Notes: a model not told the origin generated them from the letters alone. Counted from the first letter of the stretch, positions 24,429 to 33,802 are shown. The stretch is 64,000 nt of DNA from Candidatus Nezhaarchaeota archaeon (GCA_030055465.1 JASFYF010000001.1:99179-163178), one strand, 5' to 3'. A program made the numbers and translations.

Positions 24429-25829
24429 TTGGCGACTGAAAAATCAGGGGCAAAGTCCTTCTTGAAGAGCCTGTTAACTTATAGGTCAGCGCTGGCCGGG
24501 GTGATTATAATACTGTTCATGGTTTCCCTGTCGCTCTACACCGTAATAGCAATACCCTACCCGGAGGCGGTTAGGCTCTGGAGGCTTGGCGAGAAGAGCT
24601 TCATGGATAACCCACGAGTCGCAGCGCCAAGCTGGGTAAACCTCTTCACCTCCAAAAAGCTGCCCGAGACAATAATCTTGGACACGAGGAGCAGTGCAAG
24701 CGGAGCCAGCAAAGCAATAGTCTCCAACACGTTCAGGTTCGAGTTCACGTTCAGCTACGACTACGACGAGTTCCCCAGCGAGCTCAACATGTTCTTCTTC
24801 TCGAAGTTCAATAAAACCCTGCACGTGGCCGTCTACTGGCAGAAGCCCGGTGGAGAGCCGTTGAAGCTGAAGGACTTCACCTTGAAGGCCGGAGAGGACG
24901 CATACTACATTTCGGCCGACGCAGTCCTCATCGAGAGGCTCAACAAGTACTTGAGCGAGAAGGTTGGGGCCGGGCTCAACCAAACGCTCAAGGCCGAGGA
25001 GGCGCTCTTCGCGGTTGAAGACCAGAGCGTCCTAAGCCGCGACACGATGCAGCCGGCGAAGGGCAAGTACAAGGTGGTGGTGGAGGGAACAGCGTTCGAG
25101 GAGGGATACAGCGTCGACGCCAAGCTCGTCGTTTACGGCAAAGTCCACGGGATTGCGGGCACCGACTACCATAGAAGGGATCTAAGCATCGCGCTGCTGT
25201 GGGGGGCACCGATAGCCCTCTCCTTCGGGGTTGTCGCCGCGGTTGCGGTTACCTGCCTCCAGATGGTGATAGCCGCGGTCGGCGCCTGGTATGGCGGGCG
25301 AGCCGACTCCCTCATCCAGAGGGCTACCGAGTTCACCATGATACTCCCGTTTCTGCCCGTGTTGATGATGATCTCGGCGTTCTACAAGATAAACATATGG
25401 GTTCTGCTGCTGGTGGTGATAGCACTCAGCGTTCTAGGCTACGGAACCAAAACCTATAGGGCCATGTTCCTCCAGATAAGGGAGTTCCCGTACGTGGAGG
25501 CCGCGAAGGCGTACGGCGCCAGCAACAAGAGGATAATATTCAGGTACCTGGTGCCCAAGGTGCTCCCCACCATAATTCCATCGCTCGTCCTGTCCGTAGC
25601 CGACTTCGTGTTCTTAGAGGCGGCCCTAGCCATACTTGGGTTGGGAGACCCGGATGCCCCCACATGGGGCAAGATGATCAATGACGCGTACGGGGCTGGT
25701 GCCCTCTACCTGGGCTACTACCACTGGATACTTGAGCCGGCGCTGCTGCTCGTCGTGACGACCCTCGGCTTCGCGCTTCTCGGCTTCGCGCTGGACAAGA
25801 TATTTAATCCCAGGCTTAGGGAGGTCTAA
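24429..25829 (+). CDS. Peptide ABC transporter permease (DppC/OppC type) with large insert
   Basis: 466 residues, against about 300 for a usual DppC. The extra length is an extracytoplasmic domain of some 200 residues between helix 1 (about 22-42) and helix 2 (about 255). It is beta-rich with several Tyr/Asp clusters. The rest is standard: EAA loop YVEAAKAYGASNKRIIF and the C-terminal DKIFNPRLREV. The insert may dock the long membrane-anchored binding protein. It starts with TTG. Confidence 0.9.
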   Translation: MATEKSGAKSFLKSLLTYRSALAGVIIILFMVSLSLYTVIAIPYPEAVRLWRLGEKSFMDNPRVAAPSWVNLFTSKKLPETIILDTRSSASGASKAIVSNTFRFEFTFSYDYDEFPSELNMFFFSKFNKTLHVAVYWQKPGGEPLKLKDFTLKAGEDAYYISADAVLIERLNKYLSEKVGAGLNQTLKAEEALFAVEDQSVLSRDTMQPAKGKYKVVVEGTAFEEGYSVDAKLVVYGKVHGIAGTDYHRRDLSIALLWGAPIALSFGVVAAVAVTCLQMVIAAVGAWYGGRADSLIQRATEFTMILPFLPVLMMISAFYKINIWVLLLVVIALSVLGYGTKTYRAMFLQIREFPYVEAAKAYGASNKRIIFRYLVPKVLPTIIPSLVLSVADFVFLEAALAILGLGDPDAPTWGKMINDAYGAGALYLGYYHWILEPALLLVVTTLGFALLGFALDKIFNPRLREV

Positions 25830-25833
25830 GAGC

Positions 25834-26802
25834 GTGGGCTCCATCCTCGACGTGAGGGGCTTATACCTGCACTTCAACACGAGAAGCGGGGTTGTCAAGG
25901 CGGTTGACGGCGTCTCGATTACGGTCGGCAGAGGGGAGACCCTCGCCTTGATAGGCGAGTCGGGGTGCGGCAAGAGCTCGCTCGCGAGGGCGCTCATCAG
26001 GTTGCTGCCCAGAAACATCCACGCATTCAAGGGCCAGGTGATCCTGGACGGGGAGGACGTCATGACGTACGATGAGAGGAGGTTCAGGGAGGAGGTTAGG
26101 TGGCTCAAGATATCCATGGTGATGCAGGCCGCGCAGAGCTCCCTGAACCCCGTGATAAAGGTGGGGGACCAGGTGGCGGAGCCCCTCACCGTGAAGAAGG
26201 GGATGGACAAGAGGGCCGCCATGGATGAGGCGGTGAAGGCGCTCACCCTAGTCGGCATACCTCAAGAGTTCGCAGAGAGGTACCCGTTCGAGCTGAGCGG
26301 AGGGATGAGGCAGAGGGCCGTAATAGCCATGGCCCTCATAACGAGGCCCCAAATAGTCATATTGGATGAGCCCACCTCAGCCCTCGACGTTTTAACCCAG
26401 ACCAGCATAATGAACATGCTCAAGGAGATAAAGGGCAGGATGGGGCTCACCTACATCTTCATAACGCACGACGTCGCAACCTCGAGCGAGCTGGCCGACA
26501 AGGTTGCGGTAATGTACGCGGGCCAGGTGGTTGAGGTTAGCCCAGCCGACAAGTTCTACCCGAACCCGCTGCACCCCTACTCCGCCAAGCTCATGGCAAC
26601 TGTCCCCACCCTAAGGGCCGACAAGAAGTTGGAGTTCATACCAGGCACAACCCCAAGCCTGATAGATCCCCCAAAGGGGTGCAGGTTCGCGGAGAGGTGC
26701 CACTTCAAGATGGATATATGCGTAGAGGAGCCTCCCACCTTCAACGTTGATGGGGACAGGCTCGTTAAATGCTGGATTTACGGTCGAGAACATGGAGCCT
26801 GA
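25834..26802 (+). CDS. Peptide ABC transporter ATPase (DppD/OppD type)
   Basis: A 322-residue ATPase with Walker A GESGCGKSS, signature LSGGMRQRAVIAM, Walker B IVILDEPTSALD and H-loop ITHD. The C-terminal oligopeptide/dipeptide transporter extension has Cys residues (CRFAERCHFKMDIC) that ligate an Fe-S cluster in some relatives. It begins four bases after the DppC stop with GTG. Confidence 0.93.
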   Translation: MGSILDVRGLYLHFNTRSGVVKAVDGVSITVGRGETLALIGESGCGKSSLARALIRLLPRNIHAFKGQVILDGEDVMTYDERRFREEVRWLKISMVMQAAQSSLNPVIKVGDQVAEPLTVKKGMDKRAAMDEAVKALTLVGIPQEFAERYPFELSGGMRQRAVIAMALITRPQIVILDEPTSALDVLTQTSIMNMLKEIKGRMGLTYIFITHDVATSSELADKVAVMYAGQVVEVSPADKFYPNPLHPYSAKLMATVPTLRADKKLEFIPGTTPSLIDPPKGCRFAERCHFKMDICVEEPPTFNVDGDRLVKCWIYGREHGA

Positions 26803-27790
26803 CGAGCTGCTCAAGGTATTGGATCTGCGCATGTGGTTTGAGGTCAGGAAAGGCTTGTTCAGCAGGCCGGTGTACGTCAAGGCGGTTGACGGAGTTAACT
26901 TAGCCTTGAGGAGGGGGGAGGCGGCATCGCTCGTGGGGGAAAGCGGAAGCGGGAAGACTAGTCTTGGTAAAACCGTGCTGAGGCTCTACGAGCCCACCTC
27001 GGGGCGCATAATCTTTGAGGGCAGGGACATAACCAAAGCCAAGCCTAGGGACTTGAAGTTCTACCGCAGAGAGGCCAGCCTGGTGCAGCAGGATCCCTAC
27101 GGCGCCCTGCCGCCGTTCATGAACGTTAGGAGGATACTCGAGGAGCCCCTCAAGATCCACGGCGTGGAGAGGGGGGAGAGGGAGAAGCTCATCTGCAGCG
27201 CGTTGGAGGAGGTTAAGCTCACTCCCGTGGAGGATTTTCTAGGAAAGTTCCCCCACATGCTGAGCGGCGGCCAGCAGCAGAGGCTTGTAATCGCCAGGGC
27301 AATGATACTGAGGCCCAAGCTCATAGTCGCCGACGAGCCCGTCTCGATGCTTGACGCCTCGGTTAGAGTCGAGATACTCACGCTGCTGAGGGAGATACAG
27401 CGCAGGCACAACCTCAGCGTCATCTACATAACTCACGACCTCTCAACAACCCGCTACTTCTCCGAGAAGATATTCATAATGTACGCGGGCAAGATAGTTG
27501 AAAAGGCCGAGACCCGGGAGCTGCTCAGGAAGCCGCTGCACCCCTACACGCAGGTGCTCCTAAACGCGATACCTGATCCAGACCCGAAGAACAGGTTCAC
27601 CTTGAAGGAGGTTCCGCCGGGAGAGCCTCCAAGCCTAATCAACCCGCCGCCCGGGTGCAGGTTCAGCCCCAGGTGCAAGTTCGCGGTTAAGGGCCTCTGC
27701 AACGCGGAGGATCCGCCCGAGGTTGAGGTTGAGAGTGAACACTTCGTGAGTTGTTGGCTCTATGCTCAAGGCAACAAGGGAAACCTATGA
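26792..27790 (+). CDS. Peptide ABC transporter ATPase (DppF/OppF type)
   Basis: A 332-residue ATPase with GESGSGKTS, LSGGQQQRLVIAR, LIVADEPVSMLD, the H-loop ITHD and the same Cys-containing tail (CRFSPRCKFAVKGLC). ATG 26792 overlaps the DppD stop by 11 bases and is preferred over ATG 26747, which lies well inside DppD. It forms the ATPase heterodimer with DppD. Confidence 0.93.
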   Translation: MEPDELLKVLDLRMWFEVRKGLFSRPVYVKAVDGVNLALRRGEAASLVGESGSGKTSLGKTVLRLYEPTSGRIIFEGRDITKAKPRDLKFYRREASLVQQDPYGALPPFMNVRRILEEPLKIHGVERGEREKLICSALEEVKLTPVEDFLGKFPHMLSGGQQQRLVIARAMILRPKLIVADEPVSMLDASVRVEILTLLREIQRRHNLSVIYITHDLSTTRYFSEKIFIMYAGKIVEKAETRELLRKPLHPYTQVLLNAIPDPDPKNRFTLKEVPPGEPPSLINPPPGCRFSPRCKFAVKGLCNAEDPPEVEVESEHFVSCWLYAQGNKGNL

Positions 27791-27995
27791 GGTCATAGCC
27801 GGCTTCTGCATGATGCTTGTGGGCTTCCTGCTCCCCTTCCTGATGGTCGTGGGGGTTATTGCATCAAGCATCGGGCTGTCCATATTCTCCTACGCTATAT
27901 CGCTAGCCGGCCTGGCGCTCGGCCTGCACGGGGTCTACGGAATCTACACGACCAAGAGGGGGAATGAGGAGGGGCGCCGCGCGGGGGAGCAATAA
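27762..27995 (+). CDS. Small two-helix membrane protein in peptide transporter operon
   Basis: 77 residues with two membrane helices (about 11-32 and 38-60) and a charged tail. Its ATG lies 29 bases inside the 3' end of the DppF gene in another frame, so it is translationally coupled. No family is recognised. It may be an accessory subunit or an unrelated last gene of the operon. Confidence 0.6.
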   Translation: MLKATRETYEVIAGFCMMLVGFLLPFLMVVGVIASSIGLSIFSYAISLAGLALGLHGVYGIYTTKRGNEEGRRAGEQ

Positions 27996-28199
27996 AGCCT
28001 AGGGTTTGCCCCTGAACTCCGCGCGAACTTCAAGATCCGCTGCTATCCGCCAGCCACTCCAAGCCCCTTAATCATAGCGGGGCTGGAAGGATCTCTTGGC
28101 TCTCAAGCATTAAGGCACATGCGCGCGTTTCAGCTTTTGCGCTGGCCTGCACCCACAACCGATCTCTCCTTGGAGACCTCTATTATGAGTGGTTCAACT

Positions 28200-29190
28200 G
28201 CCTGAGCCGGGATGCCCATGCCGGCGAGCTCGTGCCCTTCAAGAACCTCAGTGATTCAGCCACCCCTCCCTTTAGGAGCTGCGCCTCCCTCTCCGAGGCG
28301 GCGAGGTAGAGGATCCTCGGCTTCGCGCCGCAGGCATCCACGGTGAACGCTCCGTTTAACTAGGACGCCTCGTCGAGGTTTCCAAAAGATAAGGCCTTGG
28401 TCGGGCAAGGCCTCCACGCAGGCAGGCCTCAACCCGGCTTGTAGCCTATGCCCGCAGAGGTTGCAGCTGCAGGAGGCTGTAGCCTTGAACATAATAGTGC
28501 CTCCGCGCCCGCAGCTTGGTTTGCTCAGCTGGAGGCTGCTGCCATCCGGGACCGGCACGCGGACGCTGTAGGGACACGCGTCGACGCATCGCCTTTGACC
28601 CCTGCAGGCCTCGACGTCAGGAAGGGCCTAGACCACGCGGGGTTCGACCCCCAAACCACGTACAGCCTGGTTTCCTGCGCTGGAGGGTCACCGAGGGTGG
28701 GGAAGCCGAGGGTCAGCAGCTCGGCCAGCTGAGCCGCCCTCCTACAGGTGGTTGAGCTTTCAGTCGCGTAGTTCGGGGAACCGAAGGTGTAGCATAAGCG
28801 TTGGACGGCGGCCCTAGGCTCCTTCGGATCGCCAACGTAGAACACCACGGATTCGGGGCCATACCTCTCCCTCACCTCCCTTAGCTTTGATGCTATGATG
28901 TTGTAAGCCTCATCCCAGGTTGTCCTAGCCCAGCCCGGGTCCCCGGAGCCCTTAGGCCTAGTCCTCCTAAGCGGGTGGATGAGCCTCTCCGGGTGATGCT
29001 GCCTCTAGGCGAGGGCATAGGCCTTGGCGCAGGGCGGTGAGCTGGGGAAGCCGGGCCAGTTCTCGACTTTAACTACCATCCCATCCTTAACTTGGAACCT
29101 TAAGCCGCACATGGGCATCTGGTTGCACGCGGTTGCAGAACGTGTAGTAGTAGCCGCCTTCACCTTTCGAAGCAGCCAAAACCCACACAT
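28200..29190 (-). pseudogene. Decayed molybdopterin oxidoreductase joined to its ferredoxin subunit
   Basis: Reading down this strand, the N-terminal Fe4S4 motif of a Mo-bisPGD enzyme is split by a one-base frameshift near 29130 (YYYTFCN, then CNQMPMCGLRFQV). A TAG at 29005-29007 interrupts ...CAKAYALA/RQHHPERLIHPL. The same frame continues through TTWDEAYNII to LYVVWGSNPAWSRPFL. Near 28615 the enzyme stops and a different frame gives a ferredoxin subunit (CRGQRRCVDACPYS, CNLCGHRLQ, PACVEALPDQ), which is frameshifted again at about 28385 before GNLDEAS and a stop. Most of the catalytic subunit and the start of the ferredoxin are deleted. The Cys motif shows it belongs to a different subfamily from the intact enzyme at 55-57.6 kb. 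Assembly error could explain single shifts, not the deletion. Confidence 0.8.
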
Positions 29191-29429
29191 CCCATAAGCC
29201 CAGTTGACTTACGTGTACGTAATGCTCAATGCAACTATTAGAGGGCAGCCTAACCTCAGCCACGGTCAACGTCAAGCCCGTGGATGCACCCATTAATGAA
29301 TCCATAAACGTAAGCAGACAAATGGAGGAAGGCGGCTGCTTAAGCGATCCCTCACCGAAAACATATAGGGCGGGCAGACCATCCTCCACGGGTGAACCCG
29401 CCGAGCGCGGGTAAGGCTGGTTTGGAGCT

Positions 29430-29828
29430 ATGCGGGTCTCGGCTGGGAAAGGAAGGTGGAAGGTGAGCTTGAGGCTTCTGAGGACCTCGCCGGGAAAGGG
29501 GGTTGCGGCCCTGCTCACCGGTGGGGATGAGCCGCATGTAGGTGCGGTGGCGGTGTCAATACCGAGCAGCGTAGTCCACCACCCCGAGAAGGTTAGGGGT
29601 TCAACCTCTGTCTTCACGGTTCCAGGCCACATGGACGATCAGGTGGCTGCGCCGCTGGCGAAGAGGATGGCTGAGGCGTTGGGGGAACCCGTGGTGGTTG
29701 TGTGTGGGCTCCACGTACACGCCGCCACAGCCAAAGACATCCGGAGGCTCGTGGAGAACTCCCACGCCGCCGTCGAAAAGGCCTTGAAGAGGTTGTCCGC
29801 GCTGCCAGCCGAAGGGAGGCCATCGTAA
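29430..29828 (+). CDS. LpdD-like (prenylated flavin chaperone-type) protein
   Basis: A 132-residue alpha/beta protein. The segments GGDEPHVGAVAV, PGHMDDQVAAPLAKRMAEAL and VVVVCGLHVHAATAKDI fit the small subunit-D/LpdD family that accompanies UbiD-type decarboxylases and helps insert prenylated FMN. No UbiD or UbiX gene is seen in this window, so its partner must lie elsewhere or it has another role. ATG 29430 has GGAG just upstream. It diverges from the decayed molybdoenzyme and is followed by the radical SAM gene. Family assignment is from memory of motifs. Confidence 0.6.
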   Translation: MRVSAGKGRWKVSLRLLRTSPGKGVAALLTGGDEPHVGAVAVSIPSSVVHHPEKVRGSTSVFTVPGHMDDQVAAPLAKRMAEALGEPVVVVCGLHVHAATAKDIRRLVENSHAAVEKALKRLSALPAEGRPS

Positions 29829-29880
29829 TAGGCGGAGGGGCTCAGCATAGCTTATTAGGCTTCCAGCCTATGTGAAAGGC

Positions 29881-31494
29881 ATGTACGACGTCGTCCTGAT
29901 ACACCCGCCGGCCCTCTACGACTTCAGGAAGAGAATAGCCTTCAGCGGGCCCGTTGCCTACACGGTGGGCGAGAGCAGCGACCAGTTCATAATACCGCCC
30001 ATAGGCATGTTTAGCATGGCCGACTTCCTGGAGAGGAACGGCTACAAGGTGGTTATAGACAACCTTGGCGACAGGATGATACACGACTCCACGTTCGACG
30101 TGGAGAGGCACCTGAGAAGGCTGGAGTCCAGGGTGTACGGCGTCGGCCTCCACTGGGCCGTGCACTCCCAGGGGGCTTTGGAGGTGGCGAGGCTCTGCAA
30201 GAGGCTGCACCCCGACTCGACGGTGGTCCTGGGCGGGCTAACATCAACCGTGTTTCACGCCGAGGCCGTCGGGAAGTTCAGCTTCGTGGACGCGGTTGTA
30301 AGGGGGGAGGCCGAGAAGCCGCTCCTCGAGTTCCTGGATTCCCTTGAAAGGCGCGGCAAGCCGACGCCCGTCCCCAACACTACTGTCAGGGATGAGGATG
30401 GAAGGATTCTGGTGGGCGAGCCGAGGAGGCCTGAGGTGGACATAAACGATCTCGAGTTCGCGAGGATAGACCTGCTGGAGCCCAAGAGGGCTTTCTTCAG
30501 CTCATTCATGCCGCCCCACTTCTCGCTGCCGGTGTGCCGCGGCTGCACTTACAGTTGCGCTGCGTGCGGGGGATCATCATACAGCTACAGGACCTACCTG
30601 AACAGAGAGGCGCCGTCGTTCAGGAGGCCGGAGAGGCTGCGCGAAGACCTAGAGAAGCTGAGCGAGCAGGGAGTTAAGGCGGTTTTCCTATTCCAGGACC
30701 CACGGATGGCCGGGGCCGGCTACTGCGAGGAGCTCGTGAAGGAGCTTAAATCCTCAAACGCGTCCATACTCAACATATCCATGGAGCTATTCGAGCCCGC
30801 CGACGAGAAATACCTGGGCTTCCTCGCCAGCGTAGGGATACCGTTGACGTTAACGATATCGCCTGAGTCCGGAGTCGACGAGGTCAGGATGCTCCACGGG
30901 AGGGGCTACTCGAACAGGGAGCTCTTCAAGACCATTGAGGCGTGCAGGAAGCACGGAGATCTGATGCGCCTCATAGTCTTCTTCATGTTGGGCTTAGCCC
31001 ACGAAACCGAGGACACACTGAAAGAAACTGTGAACCTATGGGAGAGGATATGCCTCCTCGACGGGGGCCACAGAACCGTGGTCTTCGCCTTCGGGCCCAT
31101 GATACTTCTAGACCCAGGATCGCCAGCCTTCGATAGCCCCGGCGAGCACGGCTACAAGCTGGCCTTCAAGAGCCTGGAGGACTACGCGAACGGCATGTCG
31201 ATGCCCTCCTGGCATCAGTGGATAAGCTACGAGACTAAGTTCTTCGACAGGGCAAAGATAGCCGACCTAACCCTGAAGTTGATAGAGCGCGCCATAGACC
31301 TGCGGGAGAAGTACGGAATATACGATAAGCTTCAGGCGTTCAGGGAGCGATCCTACTTCGTCCTCCTAAACAGGATGATAATGAGGGGCGTCGAGAAGGC
31401 CATGAGGAGCCGGGACGAGGCCGAGAGGCTCTTAAAGCTCCAGAGGCTGAAAGAGGCTGTGAACGAGTACGTAAGCCGCCTGCAGCTCATGTGA
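29881..31494 (+). CDS. B12-binding domain/radical SAM protein
   Basis: About 537 residues. The N-terminal half is a cobalamin-binding Rossmann-like domain (VVLIHPPALYDF, IGMFSMADFLERNGY, TVVLGGLTSTVF, VVRGEAEKPL). The radical SAM domain follows with CRGCTYSCAACGG, in which CTYSCAAC is the CxxxCxxC cluster motif. It resembles the family typified by Thermoplasma Ta0216. Such enzymes carry out radical methylation or rearrangement; the substrate is unknown. ATG 29881 is preferred over GTG 29872 because a TATA-like CTTATTAG lies about 26 bases upstream. Confidence 0.88.
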   Translation: MYDVVLIHPPALYDFRKRIAFSGPVAYTVGESSDQFIIPPIGMFSMADFLERNGYKVVIDNLGDRMIHDSTFDVERHLRRLESRVYGVGLHWAVHSQGALEVARLCKRLHPDSTVVLGGLTSTVFHAEAVGKFSFVDAVVRGEAEKPLLEFLDSLERRGKPTPVPNTTVRDEDGRILVGEPRRPEVDINDLEFARIDLLEPKRAFFSSFMPPHFSLPVCRGCTYSCAACGGSSYSYRTYLNREAPSFRRPERLREDLEKLSEQGVKAVFLFQDPRMAGAGYCEELVKELKSSNASILNISMELFEPADEKYLGFLASVGIPLTLTISPESGVDEVRMLHGRGYSNRELFKTIEACRKHGDLMRLIVFFMLGLAHETEDTLKETVNLWERICLLDGGHRTVVFAFGPMILLDPGSPAFDSPGEHGYKLAFKSLEDYANGMSMPSWHQWISYETKFFDRAKIADLTLKLIERAIDLREKYGIYDKLQAFRERSYFVLLNRMIMRGVEKAMRSRDEAERLLKLQRLKEAVNEYVSRLQLM

Positions 31495-31629
31495 ACGCAA
31501 CGCGGCCCCTGGTAAGGCCGAAAGCTCCAAGTTCCAGGCTGCAGCTCCCCAAGCCGCGCCGCCCCGCGGAACATCGAGGGTGGGCTTAGAGGTAAGCCTA
31601 GAGTGGCCCCGCCCAGGATTTCATGGCGT

Positions 31630-31791
31630 TTAATCGGCAGCCGAAGCCCTCGTCAAGGCCTCCAAAGCGCTTTTAGCCTCCACCGCGGTGTCCTCCTGCC
31701 TTTTTCGCCTTCCCTTAATCTCCAATTCGCAAACCGGATTTTCCTTCATGTGGTGCAGCGATCCCCGCTCCTGCAAGGGCCCATCAAGCAA
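31630..31791 (-). CDS. Possible 53-residue charged protein
   Basis: A TTG-started frame in the 372-base gap 31495-31867, reading as a highly charged helical peptide (ELEIKGRRKRQED, AVEAKSALEALTR) before its stop. Composition looks more like coding than chance, but there is no ribosome site and no known family. Apart from this and a TATA-like GTTTTTAG before the nitroreductase, nothing is seen in the gap. Confidence 0.25.
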   Translation of the reverse strand: MLDGPLQERGSLHHMKENPVCELEIKGRRKRQEDTAVEAKSALEALTRASAAD

Positions 31792-31867
31792 GTTTTCGGC
31801 CTCAACCTATGAGCCGCGGCGCCAGCGTTTTTAGTTGGCGAGTGAGGAGTCCTACTCGGGCTGAGAA

Positions 31868-32479
31868 ATGCATTCCCTAGCCCTTCTTGAAGGCAGAAGG
31901 ACTGTCAGGCTGTTCGAGGATAGAGAAGTTCCCCGCAACCTCTTGGTAAGGGCCTTAGAGGCGGCGACGTGGGCTCCTTCAGCCCACAACTCCCAGCCGT
32001 GGAGGTTCACGGTGATAGGGAAGGGGGAGGCTAGGAGGAGGCTCGTCGAGTCCATGTCGCTTAGGTTCATGGAGGACCTGCTGAACGATGGCGTTCCGAG
32101 AAGCGAAGCCGAGCTGATTGTTTCGGCCTCCAAGGAGAGGTTCACGAGGGCTCCGGCCCTAGTGCTCTTCTGCCTGGCCCGAGGAGACCTAGAAGACTAC
32201 CCCGACGAGAGGAGGAGAAGCGCGGAGCGGATTATGGGGGTTCAGAGCTTGGCGGCTGCAATAGAGAACTTCCTTTTGGCGCTGCACGCGCTGGGCTTAG
32301 CTGGATGCTGGAGGTGCGCGCCGCTGTTTTGCCCAGGCGAAGTTAAGGCGGCGCTGGGGCTACCCGAAGACCACGAGCCCCAGGCAATCGTGGAGGTGGG
32401 CTACCCAGCGGAGAGGCCGGAGAAGCCGGCCCGGAGGCCGCTCAGCGAAGTGTTGAGGCTGGTGGACTTTCCAAGCTGA
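31868..32479 (+). CDS. Nitroreductase-family FMN protein
   Basis: A 203-residue nitroreductase fold. Motifs are RRTVRLFEDREVP (FMN phosphate binding), ATWAPSAHNSQPWRF, a central MGVQSLAAAIENFLLALH helix and AIVEVGYPAERP. It binds FMN and reduces an unknown substrate with NAD(P)H or F420H2; some relatives act in F420 biosynthesis. ATG 31868 follows a TATA-like box by about 35 bases. The RNA kinase gene follows closely. Confidence 0.88.
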   Translation: MHSLALLEGRRTVRLFEDREVPRNLLVRALEAATWAPSAHNSQPWRFTVIGKGEARRRLVESMSLRFMEDLLNDGVPRSEAELIVSASKERFTRAPALVLFCLARGDLEDYPDERRRSAERIMGVQSLAAAIENFLLALHALGLAGCWRCAPLFCPGEVKAALGLPEDHEPQAIVEVGYPAERPEKPARRPLSEVLRLVDFPS

Positions 32480-32518
32480 AAACACCTGGCATCGCATATG
32501 GATAGGGGTGCCCGGGGA

Positions 32519-33802
32519 ATGCCGCTGAAGGAGGTTAAAGGGGTCCGCGGCCACTACGCGATTGAGGGTCCCCTCAAGCTCAGGGTCCTGAGAGGGTGCG
32601 TCGAGCTCACTGGTAAGGAGCTGGGGGGCGGCGATGAGGCTGTCGTGCCGGCGGCTAAGGCAACGCTGCTCGAGGCTGTTGACGAGGCGGAGGTTGAGCT
32701 TTTAGGTGGGGGATCCATCATTGAACTTGAAGCCTCAACGATACCCCGCGAGTGGGTCGAGTTCGTGGAGTCCGTTTCGGGGCACTGCACCATCTCAACC
32801 ATAGGCCCCATGGACTCCGGGAAGACGTTCTTCGTAACATACGCGGCTAACAAGCTGATCGCCAAGGGCTCCAGCGTGGCGGTCGTCGACTGCGACGTGG
32901 GCCAGTCCAACATAGGTCCCCCCACATCTATAGGGCTGGGCTTCCTGGATGGACAGGTCGTCTTCCTCGACGAGGTTCAGCCCTCAGAAGCCTACTTTGT
33001 GGGCTCAACGTCGCCCGCGGGGCACCTGCTGCCAATGGTTGTCGGCACGCTTAAGCTGGTCAGCTCCGCTAAGGCCAGGTGCGGCGTCCTCCTCGTAGAT
33101 ACCCCGGGAATGATCTACGGGGGCCCGGCAAGGGCCTACCAGCTGCACGTCGCCGAGGCGGTGAACCCGGACGTGGTGGTGGCCCTCCAAAGGGAGGGCG
33201 AGGGCGCCCATTTAGCTAGGCACCTCAAATCCCTAGGCTACGAAGTCGTGGAGCTCCCGGCCTCGCCGTGGGTGAGGAGGCGCAGCCAAGACGAGCGCAG
33301 GCGGCTCCGCGAGAGGGCCTTCCACAACTACTTCACCAAGAAGGGTGTGGCGCAGCACGCCGTAGATCTCAGAGGCGTAGCCATCCTGGGCTCCTTCATG
33401 GGTAGCGGCTGCCCGCTGCAGGGGGACGCCGTGAAGCTCCTGGAGTCCATGGCCGGCTGCGGCATCCTCTACGGTGAGCTTTCAGCGGACTCCCTCATCC
33501 TGGTGCTTGATGGGAGGCCCAAGGACAGGGACTTCTACGCTAAGCTGAGAGGCCTCTTCCCGGATAGGGCCGTGAAGGTCCTGTTAAAGGGCTTCGAGCG
33601 GGGCCTAGTAGTTGGCTTGATTGGCAGTGGAGGAAGGCTCCTCGACATAGGGATCATGATTGGGCTCGACTTTAAGGAGCACAGGGCGACGGTCGCCACG
33701 CCTTTGAAGGGCGTCGACGAAGTTAAGGCCGTGAAGCTGGGATGCGTAAGGCTGGACGAGGAGTACGGGGAGGTGGAGAGGCTTGAGCCCGGCTACGCCT
33801 AG
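32519..33802 (+). CDS. Polynucleotide 5'-hydroxyl kinase, Clp1/Grc3 type
   Basis: About 427 residues. Walker A is GPMDSGKTFF, the clasp is VVDCDVGQSNIGPP, and LLVDTPGMIYG is a further NTPase motif, as in eukaryotic Clp1/Grc3/Nol9 and the Pyrococcus RNA kinase. An N-terminal beta domain and a C-terminal domain flank it. It phosphorylates the 5'-hydroxyl of RNA (or DNA), probably in RNA repair or processing. ATG 32519 has GGGGTG ten bases upstream; ATG 32498 would add seven residues. Confidence 0.87.
   Translation: MPLKEVKGVRGHYAIEGPLKLRVLRGCVELTGKELGGGDEAVVPAAKATLLEAVDEAEVELLGGGSIIELEASTIPREWVEFVESVSGHCTISTIGPMDSGKTFFVTYAANKLIAKGSSVAVVDCDVGQSNIGPPTSIGLGFLDGQVVFLDEVQPSEAYFVGSTSPAGHLLPMVVGTLKLVSSAKARCGVLLVDTPGMIYGGPARAYQLHVAEAVNPDVVVALQREGEGAHLARHLKSLGYEVVELPASPWVRRRSQDERRRLRERAFHNYFTKKGVAQHAVDLRGVAILGSFMGSGCPLQGDAVKLLESMAGCGILYGELSADSLILVLDGRPKDRDFYAKLRGLFPDRAVKVLLKGFERGLVVGLIGSGGRLLDIGIMIGLDFKEHRATVATPLKGVDEVKAVKLGCVRLDEEYGEVERLEPGYA

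Noticed and set aside
28448..28755. Two plus-strand frames over the decayed molybdoenzyme
   Set aside because: The minus-strand remnants carry clear Fe-S and Mo-enzyme motifs; the plus frames do not.
31603..31812. 69-residue plus-strand frame in the gap after the radical SAM gene
   Set aside because: No ribosome site, no domain; the opposite strand reads more like coding.
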